A stretch of 64,000 bases of DNA from Planctomycetota bacterium (GTDB lineage: Bacteria > Planctomycetota > Phycisphaerae > UBA1845 > PWPN01): NCBI GenBank assembly GCA_022711465.1, contig JAKLEZ010000010.1, positions 62,001 to 126,000 on the forward strand, read 5' to 3'. Numbering within the stretch: the stretch's first letter is position 1; each line of letters starts with the position of its first letter. Shown one piece after another: positions 25,706 through 33,731 of the stretch. The position numbers and the translations under genes were made by a program. A model generated the notes under the pieces. The model saw only the letters and a list, made by a program, of their open reading frames with translations. It searched no databases and was not told the DNA's origin.

Positions 25706-27253
25706 TTACGACCGGCGGCGAAGCAGGGCCAGACCCAGCAAACCGCAGGCCAGCAAGCATGACGCCGGCTCGGGAATCACCGAAGCCTCGATCAGCAGCG
25801 GGGTGCCCGTCTCGCCACCATAGCGGGAGAAGAACGCGCCGTTGTTGAGCCCGCCGCCGTCTCCCCAGGTGCAAAGGCCGACCGAGCCCGTCAGGATCGG
25901 GTCGCTGATATCGGTAATAATCGGATAGATCTTGCCTCCACCTGCACCGTCGGTCACCTCCACGTACAGCTGGTTGCCTACCGCGCGCACGATCAGGTCG
26001 AAGGGCTTGTCTGCGCCAGGGGTGTACGTCCAGAAGCCAGCCTTCGTCGGATCGTCCCGATAGAGCATCGACCAGACGCCGTTCTGGTATTTCTGGATGG
26101 ACATGCCCTGCGGGGCGCGTTGGACATCATCCCCAGCTTGGGCGGCAAAATTGATCCGGTAGAAGTTGTTGTCGTCGAGCGCACGAACCAGAACACCCAG
26201 GCCGTCGTCGTCGACACTCGCGAGCCGAACCTTCATCTCGTAGTCGGTGAGCGAAGTACTGCCTGCCTCGTCGACCACGATGGCCGGCCCGAGGAAGTCA
26301 GTATTCTTCGCGGCCGCAGTGGCCCAGGTGTAACCATTGCTGTCATCCGAGATCGTACCCGTGACGAAGTTCTGGCGGAAGCTGCCGGAAGCGACGATGC
26401 CGGTCGCCGCGGTGCCCGCGGAGTCCTTCATCACCACGGATCGCCACTGGACCGGCAGATTCGAGGCGAACGTATCCTGGAGCAGCGTACCGCTGGCATC
26501 CGACACTTCCACGCGGCTCGTCTCCACTCCCCACTTGATGCTGCCTCGCTCATACCAGGATTGCAGGCCGATCTTGCCCGGAGCCAGACCGCTGTCCGTC
26601 CCGCTCAGGATCAGGCTTGGGTTCGGGTTCGACGCCTCGCCAGCGTATACCTCCCAGTTCGTACCATCGACCTTCACCTTCACGTTCATCGGTGCGCTGC
26701 CCGCCAGGTCCGCCGAAACCGGCGGCACGAACGCGGTGGATTCCCCAAGCTTGCTGACGCTGCCGGTGGACACTTTCTGAACGGACACGCCCTGTCCGAA
26801 ACCCCTGCTGTTCGTGCCCGGAGCCTGGGCGCGGAGACTCACGCGATAGTAGTCGCCGGGACCCTGGTACCCGAAGACCATGCCGAATCCGTCATCATCG
26901 AAGCTCGTGATGGTCGCGGAATAGGTGTAGGACGAGGGCGTTGTGTAGTTGTCCTTAACCAGCAAATACGGGGTGAACTTGCCGTCCGCGGCAGTGGTCT
27001 GAGCCCCCTCCCCAAACCAGCCATCCGAATTCTCCTGCATGGCGCCGGTCACCAGGCTGATACCCCAGTTGGCCTTGGCAACCGTGTCAGCGGCAAGCTT
27101 CGGCGACTGTTTCGGGTTCACACCGCCGTTGGGGTCAAGCCAGCCGTTGTACCCGTTGACAAACGGATCCCCCACCAGGGTGTCACCTGGGGCCGCCCAC
27201 GCGACCGCGGGCACCAGAGCCAACGCACACATCACACACATTCTGAGATTCAT
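25706..27253 (-). CDS. PEP-CTERM sorted surface protein
   Basis: 515 residues with GAGGAGG 8 bases before ATG 27253. A signal peptide ends near VAWA-APG (residue 21). The C-terminus is VIPEPASCLLACGLLGLALL followed by RRRS: the PEP motif, one hydrophobic helix and a basic tail that define PEP-CTERM proteins, which an exosortase cuts and anchors to the outer surface. The body has two similar beta-sandwich (concanavalin-like) halves (SFDDDGFGMVFGYQGPGDYY; SVDDDGLGVLVRALDDNNFY), so it looks like a tandem duplication. No exosortase gene is in the window. A strong promoter and a folded leader lie upstream. Confidence 0.92.
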   Translation of the reverse strand: MNLRMCVMCALALVPAVAWAAPGDTLVGDPFVNGYNGWLDPNGGVNPKQSPKLAADTVAKANWGISLVTGAMQENSDGWFGEGAQTTAADGKFTPYLLVKDNYTTPSSYTYSATITSFDDDGFGMVFGYQGPGDYYRVSLRAQAPGTNSRGFGQGVSVQKVSTGSVSKLGESTAFVPPVSADLAGSAPMNVKVKVDGTNWEVYAGEASNPNPSLILSGTDSGLAPGKIGLQSWYERGSIKWGVETSRVEVSDASGTLLQDTFASNLPVQWRSVVMKDSAGTAATGIVASGSFRQNFVTGTISDDSNGYTWATAAAKNTDFLGPAIVVDEAGSTSLTDYEMKVRLASVDDDGLGVLVRALDDNNFYRINFAAQAGDDVQRAPQGMSIQKYQNGVWSMLYRDDPTKAGFWTYTPGADKPFDLIVRAVGNQLYVEVTDGAGGGKIYPIITDISDPILTGSVGLCTWGDGGGLNNGAFFSRYGGETGTPLLIEASVIPEPASCLLACGLLGLALLRRRS

Positions 27254-27326
27254 CTTTGGCCCTCCTCACAGCCTCTTTCCCTGCGTCTGCAGACCAGACG
27301 TTGACAGAAATCTCCATCCACAACCA

Positions 27327-27358
27327 TGCGACGGATGACCGCTCGGTCAGGCATCGCA
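27327..27358 (-). promoter_or_regulatory. Nested hairpin in the leader of the PEP-CTERM gene
   Basis: Reading the minus strand: TGCGA, a 4-base internal loop, TGACCG, AG, CGGTCA, a 4-base internal loop, TCGCA. The symmetric two-tier stem lies inside the predicted leader, about 75 bases before the start codon. It may stabilise the messenger or bind a regulator. It matches no riboswitch class I know. Confidence 0.35.
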
Positions 27359-27411
27359 ACTTGCATGAAGGGGCGCGAGCTGACGCAAAATGAGCGGCTA
27401 CCCCCAACACT

Positions 27412-27440
27412 AGGATACCCGCACCCCAACCACATGTCAA
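27412..27440 (-). promoter_or_regulatory. Sigma-70 promoter for the PEP-CTERM gene
   Basis: On the minus strand: TTGACA (27440-27435, perfect -35), a 17-base spacer, then TATCCT (27417-27412, 4 of 6 to TATAAT). Transcription should start near 27405, leaving a leader of about 150 bases. This is the best-formed housekeeping-type promoter in the window. The next 250 bases upstream (27441-27690) hold nothing recognisable. Confidence 0.65.
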
Positions 27441-27690
27441 GGCAGTTCTTGGGGTCTCTACCCCCCCGGTGACACATCTTTCAAGGAGATGAGCCCCGAA
27501 TTGCCTGAAACATCTCTGCAAGATACAGTGCCGCCCGGACCATCGCCTAGCCTCCGAGGTTCGCTGCACGGCCTGTGGCCACAACCTTCGCGGCCTCCCA
27601 CCCGCCAGCCGCTACCCGGCGCGCGGGACTGCGATCGGCCCGCCTGCCCCCCCCTCAGCCCGGTCCGGTCTGTCCGCCCCCGCAGGCGCA

Positions 27691-27722
27691 GAAAAGCGGC
27701 CCGTGGCGCGAAACCACAGGCC
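27691..27722 (-). terminator. Rho-independent terminator of the PAS/kinase/lipoprotein operon
   Basis: On the minus strand: GGCCTGTGG, loop TTTCGCG, CCACGGGCC, then GCTTTTC. The stem has 9 pairs with one G-U wobble, and a U run follows. It begins 35 bases after the stop codon of the small lipoprotein gene. Confidence 0.7.
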
Positions 27723-27757
27723 GAGCATCGCAGGCAAGCCAACGGGACGAGCGGGGA

Positions 27758-27964
27758 CTACTCGATGCGGGAATAGGTCAGCCGTCCTGGGCGGTCCATC
27801 AGCCAGAACGAGTCGAAGTCATCGTTGATCTGCTTCATGTCGTTGTCGATCACCCGCTTGTACCGAACCTGACGCTCGCGAGCCGTCTCCGCAGTACCGT
27901 CACCGCAACCCAGGGTGGAGAAGCCCACGGCCACCAACGATGCAAACAGAAACAGACGTTTCAT
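27758..27964 (-). CDS. Small lipoprotein of unknown function
   Basis: 68 residues from ATG 27964, preceded by GAGG. MKRLFLFASLVAVGFSTLGC is a lipoprotein signal with lipobox S-T-L-G-C, so Cys20 should be lipidated. The mature part is charged and helical (ETARERQVRYKRVIDNDM) and ends with FDSFWLMDRPGRLTYSRIE. I recall similar short planctomycete lipoproteins with a W-L-M-D-R-P-x-R-L-T ending, without known function. It starts 19 bases after the histidine kinase stop, so it is the last gene of that operon; a terminator follows. Confidence 0.75.
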   Translation of the reverse strand: MKRLFLFASLVAVGFSTLGCGDGTAETARERQVRYKRVIDNDMKQINDDFDSFWLMDRPGRLTYSRIE

Positions 27965-27983
27965 GCGGGGTACCTCATGCTCA

Positions 27984-29570
27984 TCAGGCTCGATCGGCCG
28001 GGCCAGGTTCCCTGGCGGCCAGCGGACCAACGGGGGATGATTCTAGACCATGCCCGCCAGATGTGTCAACCCCGCCTCCGGCCGGGTCGTGGCCGGCCCG
28101 TGCTGCCGTGTGCCGTGGAAACTCGATCGTGAACACCGCTCCCCGGCCTGCTTCGCTGGCGACGCCGATAGTACCCCCGTGCCCGGTGACAATCCCGTGA
28201 ACCGTGCTGAGCCCCAGGCCGGTTCCGCCCTTCTCCAACCGGGTGGTGTAGAAGGGATCGAAGGCGTGCTGAATCTGAACCGAGGTCAGGCCTCGGCCGT
28301 CGTCGCGAACCACCAACCGCAGCATGTCCGCCAGCTGATACGTCTCCGCGGTGACATGCCCCCCGGACGAACAAGCCTGCACGGCGTTGTTGACCAGGTT
28401 GACAACCACCTGCTCGAGTTCCGTGGCATTGCCCACCATCGGATCGAGCAGGTCCGCCAGTCGGGCCTCCACGGTGACCCCGTGCATTCGGGCGTATTCC
28501 CGGGTGAAGTCCAGGCCGTGCCGGACAACCTCGTTCAGGTCCAGCGGCCATTTCTCGGTGGGGAGTTGCCGGGCGAAGTTGAGCACACCCCTCACGATGC
28601 GGGAACAGCGCTCCAAGTCCTGCTTCTGCTGGCGGAGCAGTTCCGCCAGGCTGTCCGGCTTCTCCAGGGACCTGAGGGCGAGATCGGCGCCCAGCATCAT
28701 CATCCCGAGAGGATTGTTGATCTCGTGGGCGATCCCTGCGGCAAGGGTGCCGATGGATGCCAGTCGCTCCGCACGCTGCAGCTGCTCTCGCGATTTCTCC
28801 AGCTCGCAGGTCCGCTCGCTGACCAGATCCTCCAGCTGGTTCTGATACCGGGCCAGCTCGGCCTCCGTGCGCTTCTCGTCCTCGAGGATGCCCAGCAGGG
28901 CCCGCCGCGACTCCTCGGATATCTCCAGCAGCGACGCCACTTCCCGCTCACGATCGCGCAGCGACTGCTCCGCCCGCCGGCGCTCAGCCAGCTCGATCTG
29001 AAGCCGCCGATTCAGCTCCCAGAGCTTGGCCGTGCGCCGCTCGATGATCTGCTCCTGCTCCTCATAAAACAAGGCGTTGCGCAGAACCAGCGAAACGGCA
29101 GGAGCCAGGTGGTCCAGCAGGCTGATCACCGAGCCCATATGCTGCTGGTCCGGCAGGCCGAGAAGCAGCATGAGGCCCAACCGGGTGTCGCCCTCGTACA
29201 GCGGAACCACCAGAGAGGGATCGAGTCCTTCCTGATGAAGAAAACCCCCGGCGTCCAGGGGATCGTCCTGGCGCAGAAGATAGGGCTCCGATACGCCGCA
29301 GATGCAGCTGTAGAACTGCTTCGCATCGGATGACTCGGCCCAGCCGCAACGCTGGGCGGGATTGACCCCGAAAAGACGATGGGAGACCCCGGATTGATCC
29401 TGTTTCCACCGAATCAGCAGCACGCAGCGCGCTCCCGTGAGCTCGCGCATTTCCTCGGTCAGATAGGCCGCCATCTCCCTCGGCTCGTCGGTCCGCTTGA
29501 AGATGTTGCCCAGGAAAGACAGCGTCATGCTGTCCAACGCCGGATCGTTGGTGACGAGGCTGGAGTTCAT
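27984..29570 (-). CDS. Soluble GAF-type sensor histidine kinase
   Basis: 528 residues from ATG 29570, preceded by GGAGGCGGTGAC. There is no transmembrane segment. Residues 1-180 form a GAF-like sensor (LTGARCVLLIRWKQD; FYSCICGVSEPYLL; PSLVVPLYEGDTRLGLMLLL). A long coiled coil spans about 185-270. The dimerisation helix has GIAHEINNPLG (His282, the phosphorylation site), and the ATPase domain has LVNNAVQACSSGG (N box), VRDDGRGL (G1) and GGTGLGLSTVHGIV (G2). It autophosphorylates and must hand phosphate to a regulator encoded elsewhere, as no receiver is attached. Its ATG overlaps the stop codon of the 72-residue gene (ATGA), so the two are translationally coupled. Confidence 0.93.
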   Translation of the reverse strand: MNSSLVTNDPALDSMTLSFLGNIFKRTDEPREMAAYLTEEMRELTGARCVLLIRWKQDQSGVSHRLFGVNPAQRCGWAESSDAKQFYSCICGVSEPYLLRQDDPLDAGGFLHQEGLDPSLVVPLYEGDTRLGLMLLLGLPDQQHMGSVISLLDHLAPAVSLVLRNALFYEEQEQIIERRTAKLWELNRRLQIELAERRRAEQSLRDREREVASLLEISEESRRALLGILEDEKRTEAELARYQNQLEDLVSERTCELEKSREQLQRAERLASIGTLAAGIAHEINNPLGMMMLGADLALRSLEKPDSLAELLRQQKQDLERCSRIVRGVLNFARQLPTEKWPLDLNEVVRHGLDFTREYARMHGVTVEARLADLLDPMVGNATELEQVVVNLVNNAVQACSSGGHVTAETYQLADMLRLVVRDDGRGLTSVQIQHAFDPFYTTRLEKGGTGLGLSTVHGIVTGHGGTIGVASEAGRGAVFTIEFPRHTAARAGHDPAGGGVDTSGGHGLESSPVGPLAAREPGPADRA

Positions 29571-29785
29571 GTCACCGCCTCCGACTGCTTCAGGCGTGTC
29601 ATCGCTTCCTCGATGCCGGCACACAGGACCTCGAACGGCAGACCACAGTATTCCGAACAGGCCTGCAACGCACCCTCAGGCACCGGAGCCTTGCCGGTGT
29701 CAAGGTACACCAGCTTGCGGTGCATGTCGCGCATCAGGCCCACGGCGTTGTCATGATCCAGACCCATCTTGGCGGTGAAGATCAC
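29567..29785 (-). CDS. Small protein between PAS sensor and histidine kinase genes
   Basis: 72 residues if translation starts at GTG 29785, which has GGAGGT at the right distance; ATG 29767 would give 66 residues without a ribosome binding site. The core reads MGLDHDNAVGLMRDMHRKL, then VYLDTGKAPVPEGALQACSE and a helix with LPFEVLCAGIEEAMTRL. It looks like a compact helical protein with two or three Cys and no signal peptide. The 5' end overlaps the PAS gene by 35 bases and the stop overlaps the kinase ATG by 4 bases. That placement suggests a partner that links the membrane sensor to the kinase. I do not recognise the family. Confidence 0.6.
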   Translation of the reverse strand: MIFTAKMGLDHDNAVGLMRDMHRKLVYLDTGKAPVPEGALQACSEYCGLPFEVLCAGIEEAMTRLKQSEAVT

Positions 29786-30776
29786 CCCCGACCTCCTCGA
29801 CCAGGCCGGGCATACCCGGGAAGGTCGCTCCACCCACCGGCACCAGGCGCCCCGAACCCTGGCCAACAGTGACCGCCGCATCGCCTCGCGGCTCCGGCTC
29901 ACGATAGCGGGCCGGCTCACCCAGCCGACCCAGCAGCGCGTTGACCTCGTCCTTCAGTTCCTGGATCCGGCGTTCTCGGCCCAAAGTGACGCCATGCCAG
30001 CGCTGCAACTCGAGCAACTGGGCCTGAAGCCTGCCCTCGGTCCGTTTGCGATCGGTGATGTCCTGAAATGCCCCTTGGACCCCAACAATGGCCCCCGACT
30101 TGTCGCGCACCGCTTCGCCCGTGGTACGCACCCAGACGCGGTTGCCACGAGCGGTGATAAGCTCCAGCTCTTCGTCGTAGGGAGTGCCGTCACGAGCGCA
30201 ATCGCCGAATACCTTGGCGATTCTCTCCCGCCACTCCGGAGCGTAGAAGCCGATGGCTTCCTCTAGCGAGGGCGAGTAGCCGCACTCCGTCTCGTGGATG
30301 AGGGCCACTTCATCCGACCAGTCAACCCTCTGATCGGCGATGGTGACGCTCCATCCGCCAAGCCTCGCGGTGCGACCGGCGATCCTCAGCAACGCCTCGC
30401 TCATCGTCGACGCCGTCTCGAGGGCTTTCCGACGCCGGATCTCGCGGGAGAGTCTCTGTATCCAGACACTCAACCCCGCCACGACGACGAGGAAGACGGC
30501 CGACGCCTGCCACAGGCGGGCGCGCTCGCCTGGCGACCGGCCTCCTTCCTGGGCCGCCTCCCCCGCTGCACCCGCGGGCACCCGGGCCCACTCCTGTTCA
30601 GACCCCGCGTCGCCAGAGGAGGTCAGTGTCGATGCGGGCGGCAGGGAGTCCACGCGATCCGGTCGGCTCGAATCCACACCGCCCTGGTTGGCGCGCGACG
30701 GGCCGGCGACCATGAACAAGATCGTGCCCGCCAGCGTGATCGTCAGGCTGAAGTCCAAGACGCATGCCCTATGCAA
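29751..30776 (-). CDS. Membrane-anchored PAS-domain sensor without kinase domain
   Basis: 341 residues. The start is TTG 30776, chosen because GGAGGAG lies about 8 bases upstream. A signal peptide or first membrane helix covers residues 6-28, then a low-complexity periplasmic part of about 60 residues, then a second hydrophobic helix (SAVFLVVVAGLSVWI, near residue 95). A PAS/PAC domain occupies residues 125-260 (ARLGGWSVTIADQRVDWSDE; VGVQGAFQDITDRKRTEGRL). The following helix, QLLELQRWHGVTLGRERRIQ, is the linker normally found in PAS-containing hybrid kinases, but here the protein ends about 65 residues later with no kinase. It is the first gene of a four-gene leftward operon and may supply input to the separate histidine kinase. 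Confidence 0.85.
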   Translation of the reverse strand: MHRACVLDFSLTITLAGTILFMVAGPSRANQGGVDSSRPDRVDSLPPASTLTSSGDAGSEQEWARVPAGAAGEAAQEGGRSPGERARLWQASAVFLVVVAGLSVWIQRLSREIRRRKALETASTMSEALLRIAGRTARLGGWSVTIADQRVDWSDEVALIHETECGYSPSLEEAIGFYAPEWRERIAKVFGDCARDGTPYDEELELITARGNRVWVRTTGEAVRDKSGAIVGVQGAFQDITDRKRTEGRLQAQLLELQRWHGVTLGRERRIQELKDEVNALLGRLGEPARYREPEPRGDAAVTVGQGSGRLVPVGGATFPGMPGLVEEVGGDLHRQDGSGS

Positions 30777-31249
30777 GGCGAGTCTCCTCCGCCGCGCGAT
30801 GACCGGAGAGCGTGCACCGCTGACATACCCGTGACAAAGGCGGCCGGGTTATCGGTCTGCCGCTGGCCCACGAAATATCCAAGTGTCCCGCAGCAGAGTA
30901 TCGGCGAGGCCGCGCTACCCATTTAGATCGCCGCCGGTGATCGGCGCCAGCTCGGCGAAACGTATGGGGCAGCGACCGGCCCGTGTCAGGATCATGTTCG
31001 CAGCCAGACTCTGCGAAGGCGTGCTTGAGCGCCTGTGGATGGCTCCGGCTCGGGCCGGCCGACACGGGCGAACACCATCGTGTCACCCGCAGGACACGGC
31101 AGACACTGCGGCGCCTGTCAGCCGCAAGCGTGCTTACCGGACCTTCATCGAGGCGTCGCTGGCCGGAGAAGTCCCCACGGCCGTTGGGGTCGAGAGTCTC
31201 CGCTCATGTGCGCGAACCGGTCGGACGATCTGACGCGGGGGCAGTCTGT

Positions 31250-31351
31250 CTGACCGAGGATTGGGAACGCAGTCGCATCCTGCTCGCCGAGGACGGCCCC
31301 GACAACCAGCGCTTGATCGGAATCCTGCTCCAGCACGCCGGAGCCGAGATC
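31250..31351 (+). pseudogene. N-terminal fragment of a receiver domain
   Basis: The frame reads EDWERSRILLAEDGPDNQRL, then IGILLQHAGAEI: beta-1, the acidic pocket and helix 1 of a hybrid-kinase receiver, nearly identical in style to RILLAEDCEDNQELL in the hybrid kinase at 35942. After Ile the sequence turns into FPRPRRDAE and all similarity ends, before the phospho-acceptor Asp. There is no kinase upstream and no start codon with a ribosome binding site. It is a dead fragment, the complement in content of the remnant at 7117. Confidence 0.5.
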
Positions 31352-31439
31352 ATCGCGTTTCCGAGGCCGAGACGGGACGCGGAGACAGACCAAGGCATGT
31401 CGATCCGGAGGAACCAGACCCGCCCCCATCTCGCCTCTT

Positions 31440-31467
31440 GCCTTGCCGTCCCGGGGCTCGGCAAGGC
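31440..31467 (-). terminator. Hairpin after the serine hydrolase gene
   Basis: GCCTTGCC (31440-31447), a 12-base GC-rich loop, then GGCAAGGC (31460-31467): 8 perfect pairs starting 5 bases after the stop codon at 31473. No U run follows on the minus strand, so it may protect the 3' end rather than terminate by itself. Confidence 0.45.
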
Positions 31468-31472
31468 GATCC

Positions 31473-32963
31473 TCACCTCGCTTCCGCCTTGCCGACCAGC
31501 TCCGGCTCTTTGGTTGGACCGAAACCCACGTTGGCCTCGACGTTGCAGCGTACCTCCCTGTCGACAAACTTCAGCCGGAAGGTGAAAACGAACGGTGTCT
31601 CGTAGAGGCACAACTTGGCGGTGAAGGTGTCACTCCCGGTCCAGGCGCCGCTGGCGGCCAGGGGCTGCTCGGGCAAGAGGCCCAGGGTCGCATGGCCCTT
31701 CTGCCAGGTGCCTCGGCCGCAGGTGAGCCGCTGCTCGACGCCGCCGAAGCACAAAACCAGGGTCACCGGGCCGTCGTGTGCGCCGCTCTCCAGCGTGACT
31801 GCCTCGAGCTTGCGAGGATTGGCCGGGAAGACGAACTTGCGGCCGATCGCGCCGGGAAACGGCGTGGCGGAACCGTCCTGCGGACGAAGATGGAGATCCT
31901 TGAGCGTTCGATCGAGCTTGTCGCGGGCGGCGTCATCGGCATCCAGCGACACGGGCTTCATGGCCGGCAGGAGCCTGTCCCAGACCTGGTTGAGAACGGC
32001 CTGCATATCTCTCAGGCCGCTGGTGATGGCGATCACGGCGTCCTGCTCCGGCATGACGATGCAGTATTGCCCGAACGCACCGTCGCCGCGGTAGGCCCCG
32101 TGCCGGCAGCGCCAGAACTGGTATCCGTAGCCCTGGTCCCAGTCGCTGGTCGGCTTGCTGCCGTTGGACGTCTGCCGGGCACTGGCGGCCTCGATCCATG
32201 CTTCGGGCACGAGCTGCCTGCCCTGCCATCTGCCCTTCTGGAGGTAGAGTTGCCCGAAGCGGGCGATGTCCTCGGTGCGGATACTCAGCCCATAGCCGCC
32301 GGTCGAAATGCCTTGGGGGCTGGTTTCCCAGGTGGGCTTGTCGATGCCCAGCGGCTCGAACAGACGCGGGCCGAGGTAGTCGAGCAGAGTCCTGCCGGTG
32401 ACCTTGTGGACGATGGCCGAGAGCATGTAGGTGCCCGAGGTATTATAGAGGAAATGAGTTCCGGGCTTGAAGGGTACCGGATGGGCGAGGAAGGACTTGA
32501 CCCAGGGCTGGTCGGGCGTGCGCGGCGGCTCGGTCTGCTGGCCGGTGGACATGCGCAGGAGGTCACTGACCCGCATGGCCTTGAGGTTTTCGCTCGGCTC
32601 GGCCGGGGCCTGGTCGGGGAAGAACCGCATTACTTCGTCATCGAGGCTGAGCTTACCCTCGGCAATGGCCAAGCCGACGGCCGTGGAGGTGAAACTCTTG
32701 CTCAGTGAGAAGAGCGAGTGCGGTGATTCGGCGGAATACGGCGACCACCAGCCCTCGGCGACGACATGGCCGTGGCGCACGAGCATGAAGCTGTGCAAGG
32801 AGTCCAGATCCTTGTCGGCCGCCTCGACAAACGACAGGATGGCCGCGGACGAAATACCCTGCGTCTCGGGCGCGCTGCGTGGCAGGCCGCCGGCCAGGCA
32901 GAAGGGGCTCCAGGACACGACGCCCGCGACGACGGAGAATGCGGTGGCGGCGAATACTCTCAT
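31473..32963 (-). CDS. Secreted serine hydrolase, class C beta-lactamase/penicillin-binding fold
   Basis: 496 residues from ATG 32963, with GGAGG 9 bases upstream; the frame extends 79 codons further with no ribosome binding site. A signal peptide covers about residues 1-25. The active-site S-x-x-K is HSLFSLSKSFTSTAVG (Ser86, Lys89), and Y-x-N is represented by FLYNTSGTYML. The third motif position reads GDGAFGQYCIVMP, not the K-T-G of true beta-lactamases, which is usual for esterases and D-aminopeptidases of this group. A C-terminal beta domain of about 120 residues follows the hydrolase. It is not likely to be a resistance enzyme; ester or peptide hydrolysis outside the cell is inferred. 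Confidence 0.9.
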   Translation of the reverse strand: MRVFAATAFSVVAGVVSWSPFCLAGGLPRSAPETQGISSAAILSFVEAADKDLDSLHSFMLVRHGHVVAEGWWSPYSAESPHSLFSLSKSFTSTAVGLAIAEGKLSLDDEVMRFFPDQAPAEPSENLKAMRVSDLLRMSTGQQTEPPRTPDQPWVKSFLAHPVPFKPGTHFLYNTSGTYMLSAIVHKVTGRTLLDYLGPRLFEPLGIDKPTWETSPQGISTGGYGLSIRTEDIARFGQLYLQKGRWQGRQLVPEAWIEAASARQTSNGSKPTSDWDQGYGYQFWRCRHGAYRGDGAFGQYCIVMPEQDAVIAITSGLRDMQAVLNQVWDRLLPAMKPVSLDADDAARDKLDRTLKDLHLRPQDGSATPFPGAIGRKFVFPANPRKLEAVTLESGAHDGPVTLVLCFGGVEQRLTCGRGTWQKGHATLGLLPEQPLAASGAWTGSDTFTAKLCLYETPFVFTFRLKFVDREVRCNVEANVGFGPTKEPELVGKAEAR

Positions 32964-33231
32964 GGCCGGAACCTCCACCCGATCTGCACGCTTGGCGCGC
33001 GGCCGACGGTAACCGCGGCGCCACGTGAACGTACCACGACACCTGGGCCAGCCTATCGTTCCCCTCCGGCCCCCGCAAGCGGGACGGCCCCGACCGCCAG
33101 CAACGTTCGACCAACCGGCAAGGAGCGACTTCTCTCCGGAGCTCCGGCCCGCTGTCCCGGCGCGGTGGCCTGCCAACTCCCGGATTTGCACGCCGGGCAC
33201 TCGAGGATGCGGCTGCCCATGCAGCCGGCGA

Positions 33232-33690
33232 TCACCGGTCCGATCCGGCTGGAAAGGCGAGATGCGAAGCGATGCGCTCGATGGCCGCGGCGCTCAGGCC
33301 GGAGACCGCCTCAAGGTCACACGGGGCGCGGAACACGACAGGGGCTTCGTCACCGGGACGGCTCGCGGCGAATGGCTGCTGGGCGTCACGATAGGCGATG
33401 ATCTTGCGGGCCATCACTTCCCCGATCCCGGGCAGACGGGTCCAGTCATGGAGCGTGGCGGTGTTGGGATCGATCCGCTGCCGCACGGCGACCACAGGAT
33501 CCCCCGCCACCCCGTCGGCTTCATCCGCAGCGAGCGGCGACGTCCCGGCGGCCGAGGATTCGTCCATTGACAGAGGCAGCAGGATACTCGCGGCGATCAC
33601 GCCGACGAGGGCGCACCCGAGAATGACGTAGCAGGCAATGTGCACGCACCAGGGCGTTCGAGGCGACGATCCGGCGAGGTCGGTATTCAT
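33232..33690 (-). CDS. Membrane-anchored helix-hairpin-helix protein (ComEA-like)
   Basis: 152 residues. A hydrophobic helix (ACYVILGCALVGVIAASILL, about residues 19-38) anchors the protein, and the rest should face outward. The helix-hairpin-helix is NTATLHDWTRLPGIGEVMA, then RKIIAYRDAQ, the non-specific DNA-binding motif of ComEA. A second, weaker unit (CDLEAVSGLSAAAIERIASH) follows, as in ComEA-type tandem motifs. In naturally competent bacteria ComEA binds incoming DNA, but the fold is also used elsewhere and no other competence gene is nearby. It lies 41 bases downstream of the channel-like gene in the same direction. Confidence 0.85.
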   Translation of the reverse strand: MNTDLAGSSPRTPWCVHIACYVILGCALVGVIAASILLPLSMDESSAAGTSPLAADEADGVAGDPVVAVRQRIDPNTATLHDWTRLPGIGEVMARKIIAYRDAQQPFAASRPGDEAPVVFRAPCDLEAVSGLSAAAIERIASHLAFPAGSDR

Positions 33691-33731
33691 GGCCCTGCAT
33701 CCAGTTCCCGTTCGGCCAAGCTGTGCCGTGT

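Larger units (their letters stand above)
30777..31472. other. Intergenic region with receiver remnant and hairpin
   Basis: Apart from the receiver fragment (31250-31351) and the hairpin (31440-31467), both listed separately, nothing is recognised. Overlapping frames of about 100-200 codons lack ribosome binding sites and domain-like sequence. Confidence 0.4.

Noticed and set aside
33053..33235. Possible 60-residue zinc-ribbon protein on the minus strand (CPACKSGSWQ)
   Set aside because: It has one C-x-x-C pair only, a low-complexity tail, and overlaps the stop of the helix-hairpin-helix gene without a ribosome binding site.
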